This document shows positions 16,283 through 26,066 of a DNA stretch of 64,000 bases, piece after piece; position 1 is the first letter of the stretch, and the number at the start of each line of letters is the position of its first letter. Source of the stretch: CBDFNN01 sp965250215 (lineage in GTDB: Bacteria > Bacteroidota > Rhodothermia > Rhodothermales > DATKEJ01); assembly GCA_965250215.1 (NCBI GenBank), contig CBDFNN010000004.1, positions 2,666,001-2,730,000 on the forward strand. The letters are read 5' to 3'. The position numbers and the translations under genes were made by a program. Below the pieces are notes generated by a model. That model was not told where the DNA came from. It did not search any database and saw only the letters and a list, made by a program, of their open reading frames with translations.

Positions 16283-16735
16283 CTAGTTTGAGAGTAGTTG
16301 CCGAACAGCATTCTGGACTACCGATCCATCTGCCTTTCCTTTCAATTGGCCCATGGCGGTACCCATAACTTTGCCCATGTCCTTCATGCTTTCCGCTCCG
16401 GTTGCAGCGATAACGCCTCGCACAGTTTCAAGAACGGCTTCTTCTGACATAGCTTCCGGAAGATAGGTCAAGAGAATATCGAGCTCTGCTTGTTCAGATT
16501 GGGCAAGCTCCTCCCTCCCTCCTGTCTGATACATTTCAATCGACTCCCGTCGCATTTTGGCTTGCTTGGTAATAACTGAAATAAGTTCGTCTTCAGCCAT
16601 TTCATTGCCATTTGTTCGAAACTCGATTTCTCGCTTCTGGAAAGCGGAAATTACGGATCTTATCGTGCGAAGTTTGACATCATCGCGCGCTTTCATCGCC
16701 AGCTTTAGCTGGTCCTTCAATGCTTCTATTGTCAT
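16283..16735 (-). CDS. yqeY: GatB/YqeY-domain protein
   Basis: A 150-residue all-helical protein covering the YqeY family almost end to end: LKDQLKLAMKARDDVKLRTIR at the start, then KQAKMRRESIEMYQ and LPEAMSEE, and GKVMGTAMGQLKGKADG near the end. The C-terminal fold resembles the tRNA-binding tail of GatB amidotransferase, but free-standing YqeY has no proven reaction. It lies between cvpA and a PEGA-like envelope gene. Confidence 0.93.
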   Translation of the reverse strand: MTIEALKDQLKLAMKARDDVKLRTIRSVISAFQKREIEFRTNGNEMAEDELISVITKQAKMRRESIEMYQTGGREELAQSEQAELDILLTYLPEAMSEEAVLETVRGVIAATGAESMKDMGKVMGTAMGQLKGKADGSVVQNAVRQLLSN

Positions 16736-16744
16736 CGTCTAAAT

Positions 16745-17512
16745 TTAGAAGGCGAGTCTCACAGCTAACAATACAAGTCCTCCTTGCATTGCACCGAGAG
16801 CAGCACCAGCATATCGATCGTACTTTAATATATCGGGCCGGAGTGCCGGGTCCGTAATATCAACGTACTCATCGTATAGACGATCAGCTTTGAATTTATA
16901 ATGGATCGACAATCCCGCAGCAATGGCGGTACCCGCCATTATAGATGCCGTTACGAGTTTGCCTCTCACAGGTTGCGGTTTCCGCTTGAAGGCCTCCAGG
17001 CTAACCTCTCCGTCTGTATCTATAACAGTCAGTATCACGTTTGTATTTCCGTGTTCTACCCTCTCCAAAACGCGATCTTCATATCCTGATTTAGAGAAAC
17101 TCAATCTCCCCTCGAATATGTCAGCCGAGGTATAGATGAAAGGTGTCACTCCTATTTCAACTCCCTCTTCATTTCTAACTTTAGCTCCCATAGGAAAAGA
17201 ATTGAATCGATAAATGTTGGGAAATAGCAGTTCTATCCTTAAAGAATCTCCAGCGACAATTTTTACAATCTTGCTGGGTTTTGGTGAGTCCCAAGAGGCA
17301 ATGTCCTCGTGCCGAATGACACTTATGCTTGTACGACCAACTGGAAGCGAAAAGAATGAACCATCAGCATCACCGAGATATAGTGTATCTGCGTAGACCG
17401 CTACATGATCAGCATTGCTCGTTACAGTAATGAAGCCGGACCCGCTCTGAGCGACGAGAATTTGAACGGAAGAAAGGAGAGCAAAGAGTATAAACAAACT
17501 AATTTGTCGCAT
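16745..17512 (-). CDS. Secreted PEGA-like protein with C-terminal hydrophobic segments
   Basis: A 255-residue protein with a signal peptide (about 1-21, ending VLVAQ) and then small beta-rich units resembling PEGA modules: ITVTSNADHVAVYADTLYLG and YRFNSFPMGAKVRNEEGVEIG, where a short strand-turn with PxGAxV and a GxTP turn (GVTPF) recur. Two hydrophobic stretches follow (about 187-203 and 235-252). PEGA domains are found in envelope proteins of unknown ligand. The start overlaps the preceding BamB-like gene by 14 bases, implying one operon. Confidence 0.65.
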   Translation of the reverse strand: MRQISLFILFALLSSVQILVAQSGSGFITVTSNADHVAVYADTLYLGDADGSFFSLPVGRTSISVIRHEDIASWDSPKPSKIVKIVAGDSLRIELLFPNIYRFNSFPMGAKVRNEEGVEIGVTPFIYTSADIFEGRLSFSKSGYEDRVLERVEHGNTNVILTVIDTDGEVSLEAFKRKPQPVRGKLVTASIMAGTAIAAGLSIHYKFKADRLYDEYVDITDPALRPDILKYDRYAGAALGAMQGGLVLLAVRLAF

Positions 17513-18665
17513 TTACTCCCTGTTGTGTCGAAAACCCATAAACGTATTTTGGTTCGCTCATTACCACCAAGATTTCACCGGCAACTAATTGTGCCGACTT
17601 TATTCTCCCGCGGAGTCTCTCATTCCAAACTATCTCACCTGTCGTTCTATCTAAGAGATAAAGCTCTCTAGCCGTTGTACCGACTGATATGTAGTCCTTC
17701 ATAATTAAGGGCGCAGAGACTATTGCGCCATCAAACTGCGTCTCCCACAGAAGCTTCCCCGACCCAGGATCAAAAGCTCGAATAAAACCATCGGTTGAGC
17801 CAACGACTAACAATCCCTTGACGATGCTCGGAGCACCAAACTTTACAAGATCACTTGCAGATTTATAGGTCCACTTCCTTTCGAGGCTAGCTACTGAGTA
17901 AGCAGTAAACTGACCATGATATCCTGGAACGAATAGTACGTCACCAATAACGGCGATATTGTTATATACAGGTTGGCCGTGCTTAGCCGTATCAAGCAGT
18001 GCACCTGTAGTTGGATCAAGTATGCGAATTACTCCATCACTGTCAGCAAAGATGCTCTTTCCCTGAGTCAATACTGGTGCTGAGTAATAGCCAGCGACGG
18101 AATCTGGTAGATAACTCCAATTCTCGTCCCCATTTATAGTATTCAAACTGAAGATTTTACCTTCGATGTCCGAGGTAATAACCGACTTTTCATAGGCAAT
18201 GAGACCTCCCTCAATTGGCGGTCCATTATAAGACCAAGTTTCTCTACCTTGGGCGAGATTGTAAGATTTAAGTACAGTCTTACCCCAGGCATTTGGAACA
18301 ATCAAGTGTCCCTCGTGATGAACAGGCGAGGCTTCAATTGAATTCCCAAAACCCTGTATGGCGACGCGCTTTCCATCACTTGCTCGAAGGACATGAACCT
18401 CTCCTTTCCTATTTCCTAAATATATATTTCCGTCGATCAGAAGGGGCGAACTATCCGAAAAACCAGCGGTCGCGTTGTAGGTCCACGCTAACATTAGTGG
18501 CAGTGTGACATTAGCATCGGTAGCTGAGTTGGTTCTTGTTTGATTCCCGCCATCGGTTGTCCAATCACCCGATTGGACAATGGGTTGCTGGTTAAACCTG
18601 AGTGGAGAGCAGCTTGATATTGCCGCAGCAGCGAAAGCAATAAGTAGAAAGCGAATTCGGCCCAT
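17499..18665 (-). CDS. BamB-like PQQ-repeat beta-propeller lipoprotein
   Basis: A 388-residue lipoprotein. The signal peptide ends in a lipobox (AAISSC) and is followed by an eight-bladed PQQ-type propeller: SSPLLIDGNIYLGNRKGEVHVL, AFDPGSGKLLWETQFDG, YLLDRTTGEIVWNERL. BamB proteins help insert outer-membrane barrels; related propellers act as scaffolds. The ATG at 18665 overlaps the stop of the Omp85 fusion gene by one base (TAATG), so translation is coupled and a role in assembling that barrel is plausible. An upstream in-frame TTG is disfavoured. Confidence 0.85.
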   Translation of the reverse strand: MGRIRFLLIAFAAAAISSCSPLRFNQQPIVQSGDWTTDGGNQTRTNSATDANVTLPLMLAWTYNATAGFSDSSPLLIDGNIYLGNRKGEVHVLRASDGKRVAIQGFGNSIEASPVHHEGHLIVPNAWGKTVLKSYNLAQGRETWSYNGPPIEGGLIAYEKSVITSDIEGKIFSLNTINGDENWSYLPDSVAGYYSAPVLTQGKSIFADSDGVIRILDPTTGALLDTAKHGQPVYNNIAVIGDVLFVPGYHGQFTAYSVASLERKWTYKSASDLVKFGAPSIVKGLLVVGSTDGFIRAFDPGSGKLLWETQFDGAIVSAPLIMKDYISVGTTARELYLLDRTTGEIVWNERLRGRIKSAQLVAGEILVVMSEPKYVYGFSTQQGVNATN

Positions 18666-21625
18666 TAGAAATCCCAACCAAAGAAGAACTGTGTAAATCG
18701 ATCTTTCTCAAAATTGTCAAGACCTCCATCGAAACGATATCCAATATCATAGCGCAGAACAAAACCGCCGAATAAATTCAATCGGAATCCTAGTCCTGAG
18801 GATCCGATTGTTCTTCCGGTAAAAATATTCTGCTCTTGGGTACTGTATTCAAAATTCCAGGCGTGTGCAGCGTCAAAGAATAGCGCTCCTCGAAGATTAG
18901 CAATCCCTAACGGGGCAATTAAAGGCACATACAGACCTGGTCGGTTTAATATTGGGAAGCGAAGTTCCTGTGATGTGAACCACATCTTTCTTCCTCTGAC
19001 TTTCCAAAGCGGGTATCCTCTGAGGTCCCAACTGCCACCGAGTATAAAGAGCCGAGCCTCACGACCCTTGTTGTAATTCCCAAGGAATCTAGAGGCAAAA
19101 GTTACGTTGTCCCTTATACGAAGGTAGTGTCTAACATCACCAATCAAGGTGAAGTAATTAACATTGGAGTTTTTGACATCCGTCGTATATGCCGCCGTCA
19201 AAGCAGCCCGCCAACCGTCTATGGGACCGTTGTAGTGATATAGGGCATTGTCATGTTTGAATGACACCGAATTTGACAAAAGGACCGCCTGTCTGCTGAT
19301 GTTTCCGATCGGAATATCTTTGCTGCTATGTGCCAATTGAGTTCCAAACTCAACTCTCGAAAATTTGGAAAGTGGGTAGCTTATTGCTCCGGCACCTCCC
19401 ATCAGAGATTCCCAGAAGAACGGAAAAGTCTGAGAGGCGTCGGGATCTGTAATATCGTAGCGCCAGCCAGCGTGCCTGAATATTCCGTAGGATGTATTTG
19501 TCCGCCTGTTCAGTTGTAATCTAGAAATTCCGAATGACAAGCCTCTTAGAAAATTATCTGTTCCTTGAGAGGATGAATAGAGAACAACTTGCCAATAGTC
19601 GTCACCTAACATGTCTGAGAACGCGAGAAAGGCGCCTCCAGATGTCCCCCATATTGCATTCTGGCTAAGCTCTGTTTGAGCAAGATCGAGGTTGTATTTC
19701 TTCTCATATGGTAGATTAGAAACGCCTTCGGCCTCGCCTACTTTTTCGAAATTCCATGGGGAACCAACTTTCGAGAAATTGAAAGTCTCCGTTTTTTTGG
19801 AATCCGCTATGAGATCATCCATATCTCCCATCGATCGGACAGAAAAGCGAAAATGCTCGAAACTTGTAAAGACCAATTTGTCATCCTCCGTCCAAATTGG
19901 GTCGTATATAGCAGAGGTAACATTGGACAATTGGTAAGCTACTCGGCGGGCTCCATGAGGTCTAGAACCAGTGTGCCCAGCAACCAGACCCACGGACGCT
20001 ATATCGCTGTCACCAATACTCTCCTCTTCAACTGGGACAACCCAAACGTTTTGCGCGTCGTTCTTTCCTGTCTCGTCCGGCTGAGTGCTCGTAAACATCA
20101 CCATCTTACCATCGGGACTCCAAGTCGGCGAAAAATCATGCCGTTTGCCAAAGGTCAGATATCTTATGCCTCCCGTTTCGAGGTCCATGAGAAAAAGATT
20201 ATATGCGTCGCTCTTTCCGAGAGAGGTTCTATCGCTGGAGAAAACGATCGTTGATCCGTCGGGGCTCCAACTCGGCTCTTTATCATCGTAGTGATCTGTG
20301 GTTACCTGACTCAATATCTCGTTCTCCAAATCAAAGATGTATAGATCTGAGAACCCACTCTTGTCGATAGACGAGAATGTTAATTTTGTCCCGTCTGGAT
20401 TCCAGCTCGGCGAATATACCGCAACTAGATTTTCAAATTCATAAGTGGCTTCGAAAACACCTGTCTCTACATTGTGAACATGTATTACGTCACTTTCTCC
20501 GGATTTCGTGACAAAAGCAAGCCGTCCATCTACTGTCAGATCCATTTTACTTTCGAAAAAATGAAATGACTCAAACTTGTTGCTTCTCTCCCCCTCAATA
20601 ACCACCTCAGGTTTCTCAGTTGGTGTATAGTTGGAGTCTATCTTGACCTTAAAGAGGTTGGTATAGCCATTCCTATTTCCAACATAATAGATTGCTTGGG
20701 TACCGTCCTCATGTTTGAAATGGACAGGCTTTGCACTGAATCCAGCAATGGAGATACCCTCAGATATCAAAGAAGAGAGCTCCATTTCTTTTAGATCTTC
20801 GTAATAGCTATTTCGTAACCAAATCTCCCATTTTTTAGCAACATCACCAAAATGTTCATGAACAGTGATCTCGATGGTCTTCTTAAAATTGGGATTCTTC
20901 CAGAAGTTTTCCATGAGTTTGAGGATTTTATCCTCACCGTATGTGTCTGACAGGAATTTGCATATTGCCTCTCCCTGTTTGTACATGAGATATGTCCCGT
21001 TGATACGATAGATGTTGTCGAGTGGTGCCAAGAAGTTCGACGTTATCGCATCTCTGATCATCATATTGTGCTGATAATCCGGTTCGCCAGACCAATATTC
21101 TGCTAACCCTTCTGTGAACCACAGAGGTAGAAATCTCTCCGTTGGTTGCCTGTGATCATATAGGACCCTCGTGACTTTGGCGTGGGTGAAGACATGCACC
21201 AATTCGTGCCGAATGACTCTCTTAAACCTATGGACATTTCCGTTGGCTGGGATTACAACTCTTCCCTTTAAGAATTCGAAAAATCCCCCAACCCCGTCGG
21301 GTATAAAGTTCTGGATGACGTTTGTCTGCTTAAAATGCAGATTTGAGGAGTAGAATATTATCGGTACTCGTCGATTGAGAGAAGTAGCAAATTTGCTCTC
21401 AAGTTCTTCGTAGGCCTCCTCCGCAAATCCGGCTCCAATTTCTGCGAGCTCACGCATTTCTGGGTAGTGAAAAATATCGAAGTGCTTCGTCTTTAGTACC
21501 TCCCAATCAAAATCCTCATACTGGATTTTATTTCGGCCGAAATGCGTTCCGTACTGAGCCATAGACTCTGTTGTAGAGAACATCAGTAAGACGAGAAAAA
21601 GGACTAGTTTTCTAAGTTTTGACAC
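18665..21625 (-). CDS. Secreted gluzincin-like protease/PD40 propeller/Omp85 barrel fusion
   Basis: A 986-residue protein. After a signal peptide (about 1-23), a peptidase-MA-like domain carries HELVH at 140-144 and a downstream glutamate at 172 (WFTEGLAEY), the zinc ligands of a gluzincin. Middle residues (~320-600) form a TolB/PD40 propeller (SWNPDGTKLTFSS, SWSPDGSTIVFSS, TWSPDGKMVMFTS). The last ~290 residues are an Omp85/BamA-type barrel (LRGYPLWKVRGRKMW, terminal Phe). It probably displays or secretes a metalloprotease at the outer membrane. Its stop overlaps the BamB-like gene. The fold assignments rest on motifs; the transport role is inferred. Confidence 0.87.
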   Translation of the reverse strand: MSKLRKLVLFLVLLMFSTTESMAQYGTHFGRNKIQYEDFDWEVLKTKHFDIFHYPEMRELAEIGAGFAEEAYEELESKFATSLNRRVPIIFYSSNLHFKQTNVIQNFIPDGVGGFFEFLKGRVVIPANGNVHRFKRVIRHELVHVFTHAKVTRVLYDHRQPTERFLPLWFTEGLAEYWSGEPDYQHNMMIRDAITSNFLAPLDNIYRINGTYLMYKQGEAICKFLSDTYGEDKILKLMENFWKNPNFKKTIEITVHEHFGDVAKKWEIWLRNSYYEDLKEMELSSLISEGISIAGFSAKPVHFKHEDGTQAIYYVGNRNGYTNLFKVKIDSNYTPTEKPEVVIEGERSNKFESFHFFESKMDLTVDGRLAFVTKSGESDVIHVHNVETGVFEATYEFENLVAVYSPSWNPDGTKLTFSSIDKSGFSDLYIFDLENEILSQVTTDHYDDKEPSWSPDGSTIVFSSDRTSLGKSDAYNLFLMDLETGGIRYLTFGKRHDFSPTWSPDGKMVMFTSTQPDETGKNDAQNVWVVPVEEESIGDSDIASVGLVAGHTGSRPHGARRVAYQLSNVTSAIYDPIWTEDDKLVFTSFEHFRFSVRSMGDMDDLIADSKKTETFNFSKVGSPWNFEKVGEAEGVSNLPYEKKYNLDLAQTELSQNAIWGTSGGAFLAFSDMLGDDYWQVVLYSSSQGTDNFLRGLSFGISRLQLNRRTNTSYGIFRHAGWRYDITDPDASQTFPFFWESLMGGAGAISYPLSKFSRVEFGTQLAHSSKDIPIGNISRQAVLLSNSVSFKHDNALYHYNGPIDGWRAALTAAYTTDVKNSNVNYFTLIGDVRHYLRIRDNVTFASRFLGNYNKGREARLFILGGSWDLRGYPLWKVRGRKMWFTSQELRFPILNRPGLYVPLIAPLGIANLRGALFFDAAHAWNFEYSTQEQNIFTGRTIGSSGLGFRLNLFGGFVLRYDIGYRFDGGLDNFEKDRFTQFFFGWDF

Positions 21626-21868
21626 TGAATTCAGGCGTGATACACGACTTTTAATTTCGATAGAAACCTAAGCAAAAAGATCCACTCGATGTTATAATGC
21701 TTGAGGCAAAAATTAGTGGCTGAATTGTGTTATGCTAAATGAGACTCGTTTTAGAAGTGCCCCGTACCTGTGTCCATCTCACAATTCAATTTGAAAATTT
21801 TCTTTAGTTCCTGTCTACTTCACTTATCGTCTTAATTCAGATGTTGTATTTCTAGCCAAGCAGATCTT
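21626..21868. promoter_or_regulatory. Divergent promoter region
   Basis: This 243-bp AT-rich spacer separates the minus-strand Omp85 fusion from the plus-strand alcohol dehydrogenase and must contain both promoters. I see no gene, no long repeat and no clear operator in it. Confidence 0.4.
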
Positions 21869-22882
21869 ATGAAATCGATTGTACTAAACTCACCCAGAAC
21901 TCTCAGATTGCAGGAATGCGGAAGGCCCCGAGATTTGCAAAAGGGCGAGGCATTAGTCAGGACTCTCTCCGTAGGTATTTGTGGCACCGATTATCATGCA
22001 TTTAATGGCGACTTTCCGTTCATGGAATACCCAAGAGTGCTGGGACATGAACTATGTGTCGAGGTACTGAAAATTGTCGACGGTTCAGATAGCGAATTGT
22101 CGGCAGGCGACCGTTGTGCCGTTGAGCCTTATATAAACTGCGAAGAGTGTCTCGCATGTCGGGTCGACCGTTACAATTGCTGCAGCAACATGAAGGTCAT
22201 AGGCATACACAGCGATGGAGGAATGCGAGAACAATTCGTTCTGCCAATTAACAAGTTGCACCCCTCAAACGATATCCCAATAGATCATGCCGCAATTGTG
22301 GAGATGCTGGCTATCGGCGCACATGCCGTAAGACGCGCTGATTCTCTCGCCGGCAAATCCGTCTTAGTAGTTGGCCTGGGACCAATTGGGCTTGGAGTTG
22401 CAAATTTTGCAAAAATTGCTGGAGCCAAGGTCGCAGTGACAGATCGAGTGAGCTCGAGAACGGAATTTGCTAGTACTGAGCTTAACTTGACTGGTCTGCA
22501 AAGCGATAATTTGTCCGAAGGTGTACAAGACCACTTTGGAGACTTGCCTCAAATAGTATTCGATGCGACGGGTAGCTCAAACGCAATGACAAATTCTTTT
22601 TCATTGGTCAATAACTCGGGACAGCTAATATTTGTCGGTCTGGTTAGTGGCAGGATTAATTTTGAAAGTCCTCTGTTCCACAGTCGCGAAATGACTTTGA
22701 AGTCATCTCGCAATGCCACTGATAAAGATTTTCGATACGTTCTCGATACTCTTCGAAACGGGCAGACCCGCGTTGAAAACTGGATCACACATCATTCGAG
22801 CCCCGAGAAATTACAAGGTGATATCGAAAATTGGATAGACCCAAATTTTGGTGTAATCAAAGGAGTCTTAAATTTCGCCTGA
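21869..22882 (+). CDS. Zinc-dependent alcohol/polyol dehydrogenase (threonine/sorbitol dehydrogenase-like)
   Basis: A 337-residue medium-chain dehydrogenase. Catalytic zinc ligands Cys38 (GICGTD) and His60-Glu61 (GHE) are present, as are the structural-zinc cysteines at 91, 94, 97 and 105. The Rossmann motif VLVVGLGPIGLGVANFA lies near 165-182. Family members oxidise secondary alcohols such as sorbitol, threonine or galactonate-type acids with NAD(P). It is a single gene between divergent and convergent neighbours; the substrate is not evident. Confidence 0.92.
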   Translation: MKSIVLNSPRTLRLQECGRPRDLQKGEALVRTLSVGICGTDYHAFNGDFPFMEYPRVLGHELCVEVLKIVDGSDSELSAGDRCAVEPYINCEECLACRVDRYNCCSNMKVIGIHSDGGMREQFVLPINKLHPSNDIPIDHAAIVEMLAIGAHAVRRADSLAGKSVLVVGLGPIGLGVANFAKIAGAKVAVTDRVSSRTEFASTELNLTGLQSDNLSEGVQDHFGDLPQIVFDATGSSNAMTNSFSLVNNSGQLIFVGLVSGRINFESPLFHSREMTLKSSRNATDKDFRYVLDTLRNGQTRVENWITHHSSPEKLQGDIENWIDPNFGVIKGVLNFA

Positions 22883-22888
22883 ACGAAT

Positions 22889-22910
22889 GCCTCAGAAAGT
22901 GCTCTGGGGC
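22889..22910. terminator. Hairpin between convergent genes
   Basis: GCCTCAGA (22889-22896) pairs with TCTGGGGC (22903-22910) over 8 bp with one G-T wobble and a 6-nt loop, 7 bp after the dehydrogenase stop. The convergent ptsI gene ends at 22928. A bidirectional terminator is likely, although the following T-run is weak. Confidence 0.5.
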
Positions 22911-22927
22911 AAATATTTCTCTAGTGA

Positions 22928-24679
22928 TTAATAGATTCCTTTCTCAGTCAGCCAGTCTTCGGTCAGTTTATAGATGCTATCAGAGTCGACGCATTCCAGA
23001 CTTTTCTCAGCCAATTGAATAGCCTCTTTTTTGTCCAAGGATCGGAGTACACGTTTTACGTCAGGCAGGCAGACAGGAGCCATGGACAGATTCTCTATCC
23101 CAAGCCCGATCAATATTGCAACGGCCTCCACCGACCCAGCCATCTCGCCGCAAATGCTTATGTCTTTGCCAGCCTCTTTTGCTGATTCTACGGAATACTT
23201 TACTAATTGAAGCAGGGCTGGATGCAGAGATCGATATATTCCAGACACGAGGTCATTGCCACGATCAACAGCCAGAACATATTGTGTAAGATCGTTCGTT
23301 CCGAGTGAAAAGAAATCGACGTAGGGTGTAAACTTTTTCACCATTAGACAGGCAGATGGGACTTCGAGCATCATGCCAAAAGGCAGGTCTTCATCAAAGT
23401 CGATCGCTTCTCCTCTGAGTTCTTCCTTGCATCTATTCAGGACGGCAAGAGTTTCCCTTATCTCGCCCACATTTGTCACAAAGGGTACGAGAAGTTTGAC
23501 AGGTCCATGTGCAGAGGCCCGCAAAATGGCTCTGATCTGCGGAATCAATAATTCTTGTCTTTCCAATAGAACCCGGATGCCTCTCCATCCCAAAAATGGG
23601 TTCTTTTCACGATGTCCCATTGGTAGCATTTTGTCACCACCAATATCTAGGAGGCGAATCGTTACCGGACGACCCTCCAAATCTGAAAGAAGAGACTTAT
23701 ATGCACGTACCTGCATATCCTCATCAGGAAAGCGAGAGCGTCCTAGGAAAAACATTTCGGTTCGCAAAAGACCTACGCCTTCTAGTCCATAGGTTATTGT
23801 TTGAGCGATATCTCCTGTTGCGGAGATATTGGAGAGCAAGACAATGTTGGTACCATCCAGTGTTGTCGAAGGCAAGGGAATAATCGCCTTGCCAGCCTCA
23901 ACGCTGTCTTGATGCTCTGAGGCTAGCCTCTCATATCGATCAATTGTCTCTGAGCTAGGGTTTGTGATGACTTTCTTCCCAGGTCCATCGATGATTATCA
24001 CATCTCCATGGGTAACCATCTGAGAAAGATTGTGAGTACCAACTATGGCCGGAATACCAAGACTCCTTGCTGTAATTGAAACATGAGACGTTTTTCCTCC
24101 AAAATCCAGGGCGAAGCCTAACATATTCCGCCTGCTAAAAAGGATAACGTCGGCGGCAGTTAAATAATCAGCGACAACAATAGAGTGCAGTTCTATTTTG
24201 GAGTAGCCCTTCCTATCCTGAAGGTGTCTAATAATTCGATGCTGCACGTCAGCCATATCTTCAGCCCGCTCCCGAATATACTTTGATTGACTGAGCTCCA
24301 TCCTGTGTCTATGATGACTCATCACAAACTGGACAGCAAAATCGGCTGTGTGTTTATCCGTGGAGATATTTTCGATGACTTCATCGAAAAAGGAAGGGTC
24401 CCTAAGCATTAAAAGCTGAGCTTCGAAAATGGAAGAACTCTCTTGTCCTATCTTTTCAAGGGCGACAGCTTCTATTTTTCTTACATCCCTCTCGGACCTT
24501 TCAATGGCAGAGATGAATCTTTGAACTTCAGATTCCACCTCGTCGTCTTGCACAACTTCTCTCTCCGCCTCGAATCCTTCTCTGGAATAGAGATGGACTG
24601 GACCAATAGCAATGCCAGGAGCAACAACTACGCCTTCGAATACCTTTTCTGTGTTTTCTATCTCAGAGAGCTTTGACAA
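22928..24679 (-). CDS. ptsI: Phosphoenolpyruvate-protein phosphotransferase (PTS enzyme I)
   Basis: A 583-residue cytoplasmic enzyme that takes phosphate from PEP and passes it to HPr. The phospho-accepting histidine is His199 in GGKTSHVSITARSLGIPA, with PEP-binding and catalytic blocks FSLGTNDLTQYVLAVDR and ISICGEMAG further on. The start is a TTG (SKLSEIENTEKVFEGVVVAPG); no ATG precedes the conserved GxxxAPG block. It lies downstream of the HPr gene (108 bp) in an adk/polyprenyl synthetase/HPr/EI cluster. No sugar-specific EII is present, so a regulatory PTS is possible. Confidence 0.96.
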   Translation of the reverse strand: MSKLSEIENTEKVFEGVVVAPGIAIGPVHLYSREGFEAEREVVQDDEVESEVQRFISAIERSERDVRKIEAVALEKIGQESSSIFEAQLLMLRDPSFFDEVIENISTDKHTADFAVQFVMSHHRHRMELSQSKYIRERAEDMADVQHRIIRHLQDRKGYSKIELHSIVVADYLTAADVILFSRRNMLGFALDFGGKTSHVSITARSLGIPAIVGTHNLSQMVTHGDVIIIDGPGKKVITNPSSETIDRYERLASEHQDSVEAGKAIIPLPSTTLDGTNIVLLSNISATGDIAQTITYGLEGVGLLRTEMFFLGRSRFPDEDMQVRAYKSLLSDLEGRPVTIRLLDIGGDKMLPMGHREKNPFLGWRGIRVLLERQELLIPQIRAILRASAHGPVKLLVPFVTNVGEIRETLAVLNRCKEELRGEAIDFDEDLPFGMMLEVPSACLMVKKFTPYVDFFSLGTNDLTQYVLAVDRGNDLVSGIYRSLHPALLQLVKYSVESAKEAGKDISICGEMAGSVEAVAILIGLGIENLSMAPVCLPDVKRVLRSLDKKEAIQLAEKSLECVDSDSIYKLTEDWLTEKGIY

Positions 24680-24787
24680 TACTGATTATTTGGTTACGAC
24701 CGGTCGGAAGTGTTTGGTAAACTAAAGGACTCGATGGACAGTGATTCGTCCAATGGAAACGCAAGGTATCAAAGACAAGTGAGTGGC

Positions 24788-25078
24788 TTACTCGTCAGGC
24801 AGATCGCCAATCTCCTCTCCAAAACCATCTGCAAATATCGAAGCAATAGCGTCAGCCGCTTCCTCCTCGTTTTCTCCATCGAATTGGATGGTCAAAGTAG
24901 CACCTTGTTCTGCCGCAAGAGTCATCACTCCAATAATACTCTTGCCATTTATCTCATAGCCATCCTTGATGATATAAAATTGGCATTTTTTAAATTTTGC
25001 CGCGGCTCGGACAATCATGCTGGCTGGTCGTGTATGAACGCCTGCCCGGTTTACGACGGTAACTTCTCTGGAAACCAT
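24788..25078 (-). CDS. ptsH: HPr-family phosphocarrier protein
   Basis: A 96-residue phosphocarrier that receives phosphate from enzyme I on His15 (RAGVHTRPAS). A serine at 47 in GKSIIGVM corresponds to the HPr-kinase site Ser46, so regulation by HprK-type phosphorylation is possible, although no hprK is in the window. The C-terminus has an acidic extension (EEIGDLPDE). The start is 1 bp after the polyprenyl synthetase gene, so the two are translationally linked. Confidence 0.95.
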   Translation of the reverse strand: MVSREVTVVNRAGVHTRPASMIVRAAAKFKKCQFYIIKDGYEINGKSIIGVMTLAAEQGATLTIQFDGENEEEAADAIASIFADGFGEEIGDLPDE

Positions 25079-25079
25079 T

Positions 25080-26066
25080 CTATCTTAATCTGCTTTGGAG
25101 TTGTTCTGCAACAATAGCTAATCCATCTCTAGCCGGAGAGCCAGGAAGATCTGACAATCTATCGATTGCTTTGGAATAATTTTCTAGAGCCAATTTTTTT
25201 GTGATCTCCAAGACTCCCAGCCGTTCAAATAAATCCCTATACGAGTCGATCTGATTTTCTTGAGCGCCTGTGCCTGTAAAAAAGGCCTCCATCATCTCTT
25301 TGTCTTCTTCCGTGACAGCTAGCTCTCGGGACCTTAGACTGAGGTATGTCTTCTTACCCTCAAGCAGGTCACCACCAATGGGCTTTCCCCACTTTGGATC
25401 TTCAGAGGTCAAGTCCAGCAAATCATCCTGCAACTGGAATCCCCTACCGAGAAATCGTCCAAATTCACTCAGGGTATTAATCGCTTTCTCACCAGCATTG
25501 ACTATAACCGGTCCAGAACTTGTACAAAATTCGATAAGTGCCCCTGTCTTGAAGGAGATCATTTTTAAATATTCATTCAAGTTTACGTCTGAACGATTTT
25601 CGAAATCTGAGTCAAGGGCCTGACCTTCACAGAGCCTCTGTACCATTTCATCAAATAGCAAATTCAATGCCGACTTGTTTGAGGTCTGACATTCATGAAT
25701 CTTCCGATAACTCAGGGCCATCATCATGTCCCCACTCAAAATCGCCACAGCATCGTTCCATTTATTATGGACGGATTGCCTGCCACGTCTCGATTCTGCG
25801 TTGTCCATTATGTCATCATGGAGAAGCGTAAAGGTGTGAAATATTTCTGAGGCCAGGGCAGCTGGCATGGCCTTCCTATAATCATCAGAAAAGACAGCGT
25901 AGGATAGCAAACACAATATCGGTCGAATCCTTTTTCCACCGGGAGCCAAGGAATACTTGATGGGGCTGTAAAGGGATTCTGGAAGATTTGGCATTTTCAG
26001 ATCATCGAGCGCTGTGTCGATCTCTTGCCGATAAAATTGAATAAGGTCTTTGGCTGTGTCAGCCAT
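25080..26066 (-). CDS. Polyprenyl diphosphate synthase (FPP/GGPP type)
   Basis: A 328-residue trans-prenyltransferase that condenses isopentenyl diphosphate units. GGKRIRP is at 43-49, the first Asp-rich motif DDIMD at 84-88 and the second DDLLD at 214-218. An aromatic Phe five residues before the first motif is a feature of short-chain (C15-C20) synthases, so GGPP for carotenoids is plausible; exact chain length is not certain from sequence. It overlaps adk by 8 bases and runs directly into ptsH. Confidence 0.92.
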   Translation of the reverse strand: MADTAKDLIQFYRQEIDTALDDLKMPNLPESLYSPIKYSLAPGGKRIRPILCLLSYAVFSDDYRKAMPAALASEIFHTFTLLHDDIMDNAESRRGRQSVHNKWNDAVAILSGDMMMALSYRKIHECQTSNKSALNLLFDEMVQRLCEGQALDSDFENRSDVNLNEYLKMISFKTGALIEFCTSSGPVIVNAGEKAINTLSEFGRFLGRGFQLQDDLLDLTSEDPKWGKPIGGDLLEGKKTYLSLRSRELAVTEEDKEMMEAFFTGTGAQENQIDSYRDLFERLGVLEITKKLALENYSKAIDRLSDLPGSPARDGLAIVAEQLQSRLR

